Source: an uncultured Candidatus Saccharibacteria bacterium (lineage in GTDB: Bacteria; Patescibacteria; Saccharimonadia; Saccharimonadales; JAEWBQ01). Taken from it: a DNA stretch of 14,892 nucleotides. The translations under genes were made by a program, and so were the position numbers. Below, piece after piece: positions 7,758 through 13,839 of this stretch. The notes beneath the pieces are model-generated. The model was not told the DNA's origin and ran no database searches. It saw only the letters and a list, made by a program, of their open reading frames with translations. Positions within the stretch are counted from its first letter, which is position 1. Each line of letters starts with the position of its first letter. The stretch spans positions 1-14,892 of the forward strand of contig CAMPGV010000019.1 in the NCBI GenBank assembly GCA_946885745.1, given 5' to 3'.

Positions 7758-7984
7758 TAAATAAGTGTCTGAGTGTAATTGTTTGTATGACTGTGTCATC
7801 CATAAACACTCAGTTGAGAGACTTATGTGTGAGGTGGAGTTTTTTGGGAGGTGTTGTGTGTGAGGAAGGTACTTTGGCTTGTTTAATGTGGGCCAACTGC
7901 CACGACTACTGCCAGATAGGTGTCCTCGAGAGTATTTCTTTTTATCTAGCCTGAATTGTTAAAGAGCCGATTGCGTTAAATTCC

Positions 7985-8347
7985 CTACACGTCGCTATCG
8001 GGTGCAAGAATACGCCAGTATACGCCAGCTCGAACGGCGATTAGTTCGCGGTCGATGCCTGCGTAATCCAGCAAATGCTGCTCGATAGTAACGCGACCCT
8101 GTTTTTGATCAAGATCTGCATTTGTCTTACCGCGGCGGAATCGGACATTCAGATCCGCGACCTTTTCGTCGAGGATGCTGCCGCCGAGCGCTGGCTCAAC
8201 TTCCCTGTCCCATATGTGCTGCGGGTAGAGATGCAGATACTTACCAAAACCCCTGGTGATAACGACGCCGCTGGCGAGTTCATTTCGAAGCTCTGTCGGT
8301 ATTGTTAACCGACGCTTGTCATCAAGCTTTCGTTCGAAATAATCCAT
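7985..8347 (-). CDS. mraZ: Transcriptional regulator MraZ
   Basis: MraZ is an AbrB-fold DNA-binding protein that forms a ring and usually represses its own dcw operon. The 120-aa protein has the expected two half-repeats: DDKRRLTIPTELRN (9-22) and DQKQGRVTIEQHLLDYAGI (80-98), each carrying a version of the DxKGRxxIP signature. The open frame extends upstream to 8482. I chose ATG 8347 (MDYFERKL) because family members begin there, GGGGAGAAGG lies about 12 nt upstream, and the longer version would run through the promoter. Three GGGT repeats at 8462-8489 provide a likely self-regulatory operator. It is the first gene of the dcw operon, with an unusual 337-nt distance to rsmH. Confidence 0.95.
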   Translation of the reverse strand: MDYFERKLDDKRRLTIPTELRNELASGVVITRGFGKYLHLYPQHIWDREVEPALGGSILDEKVADLNVRFRRGKTNADLDQKQGRVTIEQHLLDYAGIDRELIAVRAGVYWRILAPDSDV

Positions 8348-8406
8348 CGCTAATTGGTGCCTTCTCCCCGGAAGCCGGGTGCGTAGGTTATTTTTTAATG
8401 CTAGTG

Positions 8407-8420
8407 GTGTTTGTTTTTGG
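8407..8420 (-). repeat. A/C-rich shared motif in the mraZ leader
   Basis: Transcript-strand CCAAAAACAAACAC lies about 60 nt upstream of the mraZ ATG and downstream of the predicted transcription start. It contains the 12-mer AAAAACAAACAC found exactly in the rsmH and ftsL leaders. All three copies are intergenic and on the same strand. Confidence 0.6.
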
Positions 8421-8453
8421 TTGGGTAGTTGCCTACCGCTTTCCACTGGCTTT

Positions 8454-8482
8454 ACTATAATACCCACAATTACCCACGACAA
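8454..8482 (-). promoter_or_regulatory. Promoter of the mraZ/dcw operon
   Basis: On the minus strand TTGTCG (8477-8482) and TATAGT (8454-8459) are separated by 17 bp, a sigma70-type arrangement; an alternative -10 TATTAT overlaps at 8457-8462. Initiation near 8447 would give a leader of about 100 nt. The GGGT repeats of the MraZ operator overlap the spacer and the -35, which fits repression by blocking polymerase. Confidence 0.6.
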
Positions 8483-8489
8483 CCCCCAT
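8462..8489 (-). promoter_or_regulatory. MraZ operator: three GGGT repeats at 10-bp spacing
   Basis: Minus-strand repeats GTGGGT (8462-8467), GTGGGT (8472-8477) and GGGGGT (8482-8487) recur exactly every 10 bp, one helical turn. Known MraZ boxes in other bacteria are TGGG-type direct repeats with 5-nt gaps upstream of mraZ. The match in motif, spacing, number and position is close. Overlap with the promoter suggests autorepression. The repeats are seen; the binding is inferred. Confidence 0.8.
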
Positions 8490-8520
8490 TTTTCCCTTTT
8501 TTTTATTCAGCCTATAAATG

Positions 8521-8542
8521 TTATCCACAAATCTGTGGATAA
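8521..8542. promoter_or_regulatory. Inverted pair of perfect DnaA boxes
   Basis: TTATCCACA (8521-8529) and TGTGGATAA (8534-8542) are two exact 9-mer DnaA boxes in opposite orientation with a 4-bp gap. They lie about 40 bp upstream of the mraZ -35. Nearby DNA (8490-8520) is AT-rich. No other exact box was seen in the window. They could let DnaA regulate the dcw promoter or serve as a titration site. The same bases can form a 9-bp RNA hairpin, but without a T-run. Confidence 0.65.
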
Positions 8543-8567
8543 AGACCCCTCATAACAGAGGTAATTG

Positions 8568-8600
8568 AAAATACCACGCCTACGTGAAGCGTGGTATTTT
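8568..8600 (-). terminator. Intrinsic terminator after the 68-aa gene
   Basis: AAAATACCACGC pairs with GCGTGGTATTTT over 12 bp around a 9-nt loop, with A/T flanks giving a short U-run in either direction. It follows the 68-aa gene by about 20 nt and separates it from the dcw promoter. Confidence 0.85.
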
Positions 8601-8621
8601 TAGCTATGTAGTCTGCCCTAT

Positions 8622-8828
8622 TTAGCGGCCAAGAAAGAAGCCAGCCAGCTGCATGTCGTATGCAGATGTCACCTGAAGCGCGAGCCAGGTCACAAAGAAG
8701 AAAAGATTCAGGACGACTGATACGATCAAAATAGCATTTTTAAGATCATAACCAACCAACTGATGAGCGTAGATTGTTGCAACGACCGTTTCTGATTGTT
8801 CAAGGGTATTGTTTGTGTTGTTGTTCAT
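8622..8828 (-). CDS. Small one-TM membrane protein of unknown function
   Basis: This 68-aa protein has an Asn-rich N-terminus, one hydrophobic helix at about 32-53 (AILIVSVVLNLFFFVTWLAL) and a short tail ending GFFLGR. I do not recognise the family. It is a single-gene unit, with its own consensus-like promoter (8838-8866) and an intrinsic terminator (8568-8600). The -10 box ends 9 nt before the ATG, so the mRNA should be leaderless or nearly so. Its place between yvcK and the dcw operon hints at an envelope role, but nothing in the sequence proves it. Confidence 0.75.
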   Translation of the reverse strand: MNNNTNNTLEQSETVVATIYAHQLVGYDLKNAILIVSVVLNLFFFVTWLALQVTSAYDMQLAGFFLGR

Positions 8829-8837
8829 TATAAGCTT

Positions 8838-8866
8838 ATACTAGCATACTGTTTATGCTTTGTCAA
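8838..8866 (-). promoter_or_regulatory. Promoter of the 68-aa gene with an internal palindrome
   Basis: The minus strand carries a perfect -35 TTGACA (8861-8866), a 17-bp spacer and -10 TAGTAT (8838-8843). Predicted initiation is about 3-4 nt before the ATG at 8828. Within the spacer AGCATA and TATGCT (8843-8848 and 8854-8859) form an inverted repeat around 5 bp, a candidate operator. Confidence 0.7.
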
Positions 8867-8892
8867 TATTAGGGCATGATCACTAAATACAG

Positions 8893-9909
8893 TTAGCGGT
8901 CGCCCCGGGAGAGTCGGAGCAGTGCGCGCACCACCGCAGGTGCATCATGGCGAATCAGTGAACGCGTCACAGGCAGGAGGTCCGCCGCGTGCTCTTCTGC
9001 CATACCACCAATGAAATGACCACCGACAGCCGTGTAATGCGCCTGACGCAGGGCTACGTCATCGTGCTCGACAAGATAGGCGCCCTCTGCCTTGTAGCGC
9101 TCGGCGACACTCGCAGTCGGCTTCTCCTCGTTATAAATCACGTAGTCGAGGCACTGACCACCCGCAAATCGCTCAATCTCATTCGCGTGATCACTAACCG
9201 TGAATCCTGCAGTCTGCCCTTCTTTTGTCACTAGATTACACACATACGCTACAGTTGCCTTCGTACGCCTCAGTGCATCGCCAATACCATCAATCACAAG
9301 TAACGGACCAAGCGACGTATAGAGGTCGCCCGGCGCAATAATAACTAAGTCCGCTTGTTCGATAGCAGCAATGGCAGTCGAGTTGGGACTAGGGTTGGGC
9401 ACGAGGGACAATGTGGCGCGACGCGGATCGTGCTTGAAATAATCGGCATCAATCACTCGCTCCCCGTTGAGCACAAGGCTCGCCTCGGGCCACTCCATTC
9501 GTAGGCGCACATCGTCGAGCGTCGCTGGAATCACCGCGCCATTGATACGCAAAATATCCGACGCCGTCTCGACCGCCTCGGCAAAATTACCAGTCGTCTT
9601 CTCCAGTGCGGTCAAAAGGATATTACCAAATGAATGCCCCCCAAATGTGCCCTCTTCAAATCGATAACTAAATAGATCACGGAGCCTAGGCGTATTACTA
9701 AGAGCCACAAGGCATTGGCGTACATCACCAGGAGGCAGCGCACCAAGCTCATCGCGCAGTACACCCGTACTGCCGCCGTCATCGGCCATGTTTACAATCG
9801 CTGCAATTCGACTCGTATGCTCCTTGAGATCGCTTAAGATCGTGAAGCTACCGGTACCACCGCCAATAACAGCGATCTTTATCTCAACCTTACCGAACGG
9901 CTCGTCCAC
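8893..9909 (-). CDS. yvcK: YvcK/CofD-like protein (gluconeogenesis factor family)
   Basis: YvcK proteins have a CofD-like Rossmann fold, bind UDP-sugars and link carbon metabolism to cell shape and peptidoglycan synthesis in Firmicutes and actinobacteria. The 338-aa protein shows IGGGTGSFTILSDLK (15-29), VNMADDGGSTGVLRDELGAL (39-58), PPGDVRQCLVAL (59-70), GGHSFGNILLTAL (90-102) and IIAPGDLYTSLGP (190-202), all typical of YvcK. Absence of a deazaflavin pathway and this motif pattern favour YvcK over true CofD. The start is GTG at 9909, supported by GGAGG 8 nt upstream. The glucosidase stop lies between this site and the GTG, so the two genes are tightly linked. Confidence 0.9.
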   Translation of the reverse strand: MDEPFGKVEIKIAVIGGGTGSFTILSDLKEHTSRIAAIVNMADDGGSTGVLRDELGALPPGDVRQCLVALSNTPRLRDLFSYRFEEGTFGGHSFGNILLTALEKTTGNFAEAVETASDILRINGAVIPATLDDVRLRMEWPEASLVLNGERVIDADYFKHDPRRATLSLVPNPSPNSTAIAAIEQADLVIIAPGDLYTSLGPLLVIDGIGDALRRTKATVAYVCNLVTKEGQTAGFTVSDHANEIERFAGGQCLDYVIYNEEKPTASVAERYKAEGAYLVEHDDVALRQAHYTAVGGHFIGGMAEEHAADLLPVTRSLIRHDAPAVVRALLRLSRGDR

Positions 9910-9912
9910 AGT

Positions 9913-11175
9913 TTAGTCCTCCGCTCGCAGGCGCTTAATTACCCTGCCGAACCACTGCGCACTTGGTCGCAGTGTGCGCTTGCCGGTATCATAATCAACC
10001 TCAGCGAGGCCAAATCGCGGCCAACGACCCTTATCCCATTCAAAATTATCAATGAGACTCCAGTGCAGGTAGCCCTCGAGCTGCACCCCCTCATCCATAG
10101 CTCGCTGTAGGGCAATGAGTGTCTGAGTAATCCACCATTGGCGCAGCTCATCATTGGCGTCGGCTAAGCCATTCTCGGTGATCAAAATCGGGAGATTATA
10201 TTTTTCATGTAGTCGCACGACTGCGTGCTCAATATTTGCTGGGCTCGCATCCCAGCCAAGGTCGGTCACCGGGTCATTAGGATTATGCATGCGGTAGCCA
10301 TAGATTCGGCTGCTGAAATAATAATTTACACCAAGAAAATCCGAGTGACGAGCGATGCTACGCAACCAGAAGTCATCTCCAATCCACTGTGCAACAATCG
10401 CACTCCAGCGGCTTAGCCAAGCATCATCACCGGCGTATACATAGACGGAGTTTTTGGCAACCGATACTTTATGGCGACGGCCAAGTCCATGGATCGCACG
10501 CGCAGCTTGCTTGTGGGCATACAAAAGGTTATTAGCCACCTTCCATGAGAGCCAACGGCTCGTCTGCTGTGGCGGCCAATGGCCGTTTAGGTAGCTCTCC
10601 ATAACGTAGACTTCAGGTTCGTTTATCGTAATGACGTAGCGGACGTCACGACCTACTTCGGCCACAACCTTCTCTACAAAGCGGGTAAAGTACTTCACAT
10701 TAGCTCGCTTCTCAAAGCCGCCCATTTCGCTAAACCAAACTGGCAGCGTAAAATGAAACAGTGTCATGACTGGCTCAATATTACGGCGCTTCAACTCCGC
10801 AATATACTCTTTGTAGTGATTGATTGCCTCGGCGTTCCATGAACCTTCCTTCGGCTCAATGCGAGACCACTCAACACTAAAGCGAAAGGCATTCATATTC
10901 ATCTTTTGAAGAAGATCAAAATCTTCTTCGTAGCGGCCATGGTGATCAGCTAGGCCCGCCGACACGTAGTTGTCCGGATTCTTCGCCTGCGTTTTAATGT
11001 GTTTCCAGTTTTCAAGATCACCAAACTGGTATTCAGCTTGAGCTACCTTTGACTTGGCATTTTCCAATTCCCAGACGGACCATTGGTTGTTCGTATTACC
11101 CTCTACCTGATGTGCAGCGGTTGCGGCCCCCCAGAGGAAGCGTTTCGGAAAACGCAATGTCGGTTTTTTCTGCAT
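9913..11175 (-). CDS. Glycoside hydrolase family 1 beta-glucosidase
   Basis: GH1 enzymes are retaining beta-glycosidases acting on beta-glucosides, beta-galactosides or 6-phospho forms. The 420-aa protein has the N-terminal signature FPKRFLWGAATAAHQVEGN (9-27), the acid/base motif TINEP (Glu186) and the nucleophile motif LITENG (Glu334). It also has the aglycone-side HWSLIDNFEWDKGRWPRFGL (371-390). Length is somewhat shorter than the usual 440-480 residues. No signal peptide is visible, so it is probably cytoplasmic. Substrate cannot be set from sequence. It starts 8 nt after the helicase stop without a Shine-Dalgarno sequence and lies 3 nt before yvcK, so it appears to be the middle gene of a three-gene unit. 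Confidence 0.93.
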   Translation of the reverse strand: MQKKPTLRFPKRFLWGAATAAHQVEGNTNNQWSVWELENAKSKVAQAEYQFGDLENWKHIKTQAKNPDNYVSAGLADHHGRYEEDFDLLQKMNMNAFRFSVEWSRIEPKEGSWNAEAINHYKEYIAELKRRNIEPVMTLFHFTLPVWFSEMGGFEKRANVKYFTRFVEKVVAEVGRDVRYVITINEPEVYVMESYLNGHWPPQQTSRWLSWKVANNLLYAHKQAARAIHGLGRRHKVSVAKNSVYVYAGDDAWLSRWSAIVAQWIGDDFWLRSIARHSDFLGVNYYFSSRIYGYRMHNPNDPVTDLGWDASPANIEHAVVRLHEKYNLPILITENGLADANDELRQWWITQTLIALQRAMDEGVQLEGYLHWSLIDNFEWDKGRWPRFGLAEVDYDTGKRTLRPSAQWFGRVIKRLRAED

Positions 11176-11183
11176 AGAAATTA

Positions 11184-12707
11184 TTATACTACGACGACAT
11201 CTTCGCCAAACAGCTTCTGCAGACGCATGGTAATACTTCCCTCGTGCCGGCCGAGCTTGTCGCTGAGGTCTTTGACGCTCATTCCATTTTGAAATTCCAG
11301 TCGCAACGTGTCGTCATCAGAGGGCTGCCATGGCTTATAAGCATTTGGATATGTTTCGCGCATTTTGGCAATCTTATCAGCCCAGCCACTACTCCCACCT
11401 GATGTTTTTTTAACCGGCTCGATCGCACGCGTTGTTGCTTTAGCTTCAAGATGGGCGAACTTTTGAACATCGTTAGCCGAGCGGGCACGTAATTTAGCGT
11501 CGATGTCCTGCGCGTCATTACTAATCTGGAGCGCCATACGATTAATGCCACTTAAATAGAGGTTGTGCAAATTTTTTACTCGGCTCAGTGCTACGTACCC
11601 CATCCCCTCGACAAAGGCCTTGCGGAGGTCAATCCGTGCCGCATCAAGTGTCATACCCTGGCTCTTGTGAACCGTAATTGCCCATGCGAGACGCAGTGGA
11701 ATCTGCGTAATGCTAGCTCGCTTCTTGTCACCGTCACGTAACTCCCAACTGTCTGGGATCATACTGACTATTTTACCGCTGCGAAACTCCACAATTGGAT
11801 ACTCGGTCCCTGGTTCAAAGTCGATCACCGTGCCGATACTGCCGTTTGCATAGCGACGATCTGTTGCATTTTTTACCGCCATCACGAGTGCACCTTTTTT
11901 GAGCCGCAATGTAGCTGGTGCTAAAACTGAACGTTGTAAGTTTTCTACGTAATTATCAGCTCCGGTCGTGCTCTGCGTATAAAAGAGTTCGTCACCCGCT
12001 AGCTCGTCGAGCTTCGCTTCGTTGATGCGGTCAACGTCAATATTTACCGTGTGCAGCTCCGTTAGCACGATGTCAGCATCCGGTTGCTGGTCAACACGCG
12101 CGAGTAACTTTTCGGCATGATGACGACGAATGTCACCCGCTCGTAGCGCATTAAGGATGTCGAGTAGATGTTCGTCATCTTGACGGTGCTGCTCGGCCAA
12201 GTAGCAGATTGTTGGATCAAGCTCCTGCCAGACATTGCTATGCACCACAAAACCACCCCCGCGTGATTCGCCACGATTAATTGGCGGCAACTGGAAAAAG
12301 TCACCCGACATAATCACTTGGATCCCACCAAACGGTATATCCTTTTTGCGGACCAACCGACAAATTTCATCCACCATGTCGAGACGATAATCATGCAGCA
12401 TTGAAATCTCATCGATAATCAGTACATCGGTCTTCTCAATGATTTCGCGACGACCTTTCGCCATGTGATCGACAAAGCCTTTAGAAATAAAATCCGAGAC
12501 ACCAATTCCTGACCAGGCATGGATTGTAGTGCCGCCAAGATGTGTGGCCGCAAGTCCAGTCGTGGCCGTAATCGAAACGTGCTTGCCCTCAGCTTTGGCA
12601 TGCTTAATAAAGCGGTTGAGCACGTACGTCTTTCCTGCCCCTGCCGGACCAGTTAACAGTACACTCTCACCGCTGAGCATAATCTCTAGCGCTAACCCCT
12701 GATTCAT
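11184..12707 (-). CDS. Pif1/RecD-like SF1 DNA helicase
   Basis: This 507-aa protein is a superfamily 1B helicase of the Pif1 type, expected to unwind DNA 5'-3' at forks, recombination intermediates or structured DNA. Seen motifs are Walker A GPAGAGKT (20-27), motif Ia TATTGLAATHLGGTTIHAW (47-65), Walker B VLIIDEISML (95-104), motif III GDFFQLPP (135-142), motif V TVHKSQGMTLD (345-355) and motif VI YVALSRVKNL (371-380). After a linker (about 410-455) a C-terminal helix-turn-helix-like module (about 460-500, DLSDKLGRHEGSITMRLQKL) may bind DNA. A perfect TATAAT 8 nt before the ATG suggests a leaderless mRNA. Two TAA codons end the gene. Confidence 0.93.
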   Translation of the reverse strand: MNQGLALEIMLSGESVLLTGPAGAGKTYVLNRFIKHAKAEGKHVSITATTGLAATHLGGTTIHAWSGIGVSDFISKGFVDHMAKGRREIIEKTDVLIIDEISMLHDYRLDMVDEICRLVRKKDIPFGGIQVIMSGDFFQLPPINRGESRGGGFVVHSNVWQELDPTICYLAEQHRQDDEHLLDILNALRAGDIRRHHAEKLLARVDQQPDADIVLTELHTVNIDVDRINEAKLDELAGDELFYTQSTTGADNYVENLQRSVLAPATLRLKKGALVMAVKNATDRRYANGSIGTVIDFEPGTEYPIVEFRSGKIVSMIPDSWELRDGDKKRASITQIPLRLAWAITVHKSQGMTLDAARIDLRKAFVEGMGYVALSRVKNLHNLYLSGINRMALQISNDAQDIDAKLRARSANDVQKFAHLEAKATTRAIEPVKKTSGGSSGWADKIAKMRETYPNAYKPWQPSDDDTLRLEFQNGMSVKDLSDKLGRHEGSITMRLQKLFGEDVVVV

Positions 12708-12715
12708 CTTGTTCC

Positions 12716-12721
12716 ATTATA
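12716..12721 (-). promoter_or_regulatory. -10 box of the helicase-glucosidase-yvcK unit
   Basis: Perfect TATAAT on the minus strand, 8 nt upstream of the helicase ATG and just after the preceding terminator. No good -35 is seen. Initiation at normal distance would fall 1-2 nt before the start codon. Confidence 0.5.
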
Positions 12722-12731
12722 CCGCATAAAT

Positions 12732-12760
12732 AAAAACACCGACTGTTCGTCGGTGTTTTT
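12732..12760 (-). terminator. Intrinsic terminator after the DUF4868-like gene
   Basis: AAAAACACCGAC pairs with GTCGGTGTTTTT (12 bp) around a 5-nt loop. In the minus direction GGTGTTTTTATTT provides the U-run. It starts 4 nt after the stop of the DUF4868-like gene and separates it from the helicase unit. Confidence 0.9.
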
Positions 12761-12764
12761 CGTC

Positions 12765-13745
12765 TTAGCCGCGTGGCGGTTCGCCATCTGGCTCGTCAAG
12801 GAGCTTCTTACTCTTAATCTCATAGCGCTTGCCAGTGATTTCACTCGTAATGTAATCCTCATTTATGAGGTTCACGAACATGTCGAGGTCATTACCGTCC
12901 ATGATAATGATCGCACCGTTGTCGTCGGTCATCAGCTCCAGCTGCATACTGTCGGCATATTCAACTGCCTGCTCTTGGGTGACAGAGCCAATTTCCATCT
13001 TCTGGAGCTTGTTAACGATCTTCTTGCGTTCACGAACGAGACTCTGCAGGTCAAGACCGTCTGGGAAGCTGAGGTTAAACTGCTTTTCAATTTCTTCAAC
13101 CTTCTGATCGGCCAACATCTGCTTTTTGTACTCATAGTTAAAGAGCTTTTCAAACTTCGGCTGGTTAAAGACAAAAATGTCTTTATTGATGATCAGCACC
13201 TGGTTGTCGGCTGGCATCTTAAGGCCAACATCCGCCTGAAACGCGCCAAACTTTCCTTCACGAAACTCCCATGCTGTTGCACCTTTCAAGACACCGCCTT
13301 GCTGGATACCCTTGATGGCATAAAACGCTTTCTTTGGGTCGTCCTTGTGGGTAAAGCGCGCAACAATGCCCTTCACACGCTTAAACTCATGCTCTTCTTC
13401 GCTAAACTCGACAATATCGTGGCGCTCATGCTCGATAAGGTGAATGAGCGTTTCAGCGCGACCAACCTTTTCGAGGTCAGTACGAAGTAAAACATTCTCC
13501 TCACCTTCACTCATCTCGAAGTCGCGGACCGTCAAGCCGGTACCAGCGCCAAGATTAACAAAGTTAATCGCATCGTACAAAAAGAGTGGCTTGATCTGTG
13601 CGTTCAGATCGCTGCTGAAATTCGTGCTGTACGGGGTGTAGTTCTTATTGAACAAAAAGATTTCGACGTCAATTTCCTTCTTGATGCCATCAGTGTTATT
13701 GGCCCACAAAAAAATATCAGTGGTCTCGCGTGTTTCGGTTTCCAT
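12765..13745 (-). CDS. DUF4868/KwaB-like protein
   Basis: This 326-aa soluble protein resembles the DUF4868 family, which includes KwaB of the two-gene Kiwa anti-phage system. I base this on length and on the C-terminal half. There an INKDIFVFNQPKFEKLFNY core (186-204) is followed by a charged helical stretch (about 208-255). A terminal INEDYITSEITGKRYEIKSK (294-313) matches what I recall of the family ending. The middle (120-175) is a predicted beta-rich part with AFYAIKGIQQGG. No membrane segment or nuclease motif is seen. KwaA, the membrane partner, is absent from the window: the gene upstream is an unrelated broken ORF and the one downstream a helicase behind a terminator. It could be a solitary defence gene or a housekeeping member of the family. 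Confidence 0.6.
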   Translation of the reverse strand: METETRETTDIFLWANNTDGIKKEIDVEIFLFNKNYTPYSTNFSSDLNAQIKPLFLYDAINFVNLGAGTGLTVRDFEMSEGEENVLLRTDLEKVGRAETLIHLIEHERHDIVEFSEEEHEFKRVKGIVARFTHKDDPKKAFYAIKGIQQGGVLKGATAWEFREGKFGAFQADVGLKMPADNQVLIINKDIFVFNQPKFEKLFNYEYKKQMLADQKVEEIEKQFNLSFPDGLDLQSLVRERKKIVNKLQKMEIGSVTQEQAVEYADSMQLELMTDDNGAIIIMDGNDLDMFVNLINEDYITSEITGKRYEIKSKKLLDEPDGEPPRG

Positions 13746-13839
13746 ATTCTAACTTTCGTTTATATTACAACTCCCTATATAGTACCCCACCGGCAGAGCA
13801 TAAGGGAGATGTAAAAATTGCTTCAATCAACAACCCCGT

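Larger units (their letters stand above)
7673..7984 (-). other. 312-nt mraZ-rsmH spacer: structured and G-poor transcript region
   Basis: No convincing gene lies here. In transcript orientation it holds, in order, a 49-nt stretch without any G (7871-7823) with 22 C by hand count. Next is an imperfect long hairpin (7761-7826). It uses ACACTCAG pairing with CTGAGTGT, plus an outer ACTTAT/ATAAGT pairing. Then come a copy of the shared AAAAACAAACAC motif (7745-7756) and a TATAAT just before rsmH. Two minus-strand micro-ORFs of 31 and 37 codons lack ribosome binding sites and are not called. The C-rich, G-free segment resembles a Rho-utilisation site, so attenuation between mraZ and rsmH is possible. 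Confidence 0.5.

Noticed and set aside
7690..7804. Two minus-strand micro-ORFs (31 and 37 codons) in the mraZ-rsmH spacer
   Set aside because: Neither has a Shine-Dalgarno sequence, they overlap each other and the hairpin, and their composition follows the A/C-rich repeat motif.
7745..7954. 69-codon plus-strand frame in the mraZ-rsmH spacer
   Set aside because: No promoter or ribosome binding site, and low-complexity T/G-rich composition mirroring the A/C-rich transcript on the other strand.
8348..8482. N-terminal extension of MraZ up to ATG 8482
   Set aside because: It would place coding sequence across the predicted promoter and operator. Family members begin at the MDYF-type start with a ribosome binding site.
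12753..13490. 245-codon open frame on the plus strand opposite the DUF4868-like gene
   Set aside because: It is antisense to a well-supported gene, is dominated by Leu/Val/Phe as expected from the reverse complement of charged codons, has no plus-strand ribosome binding site, and all neighbours are on the minus strand.
13771..13808. CTCCCT/AGGGAG inverted repeat between the frameshifted gene and the DUF4868-like gene
   Set aside because: Only 6 bp with a 26-nt loop and no T-run; too weak to call a terminator or operator.
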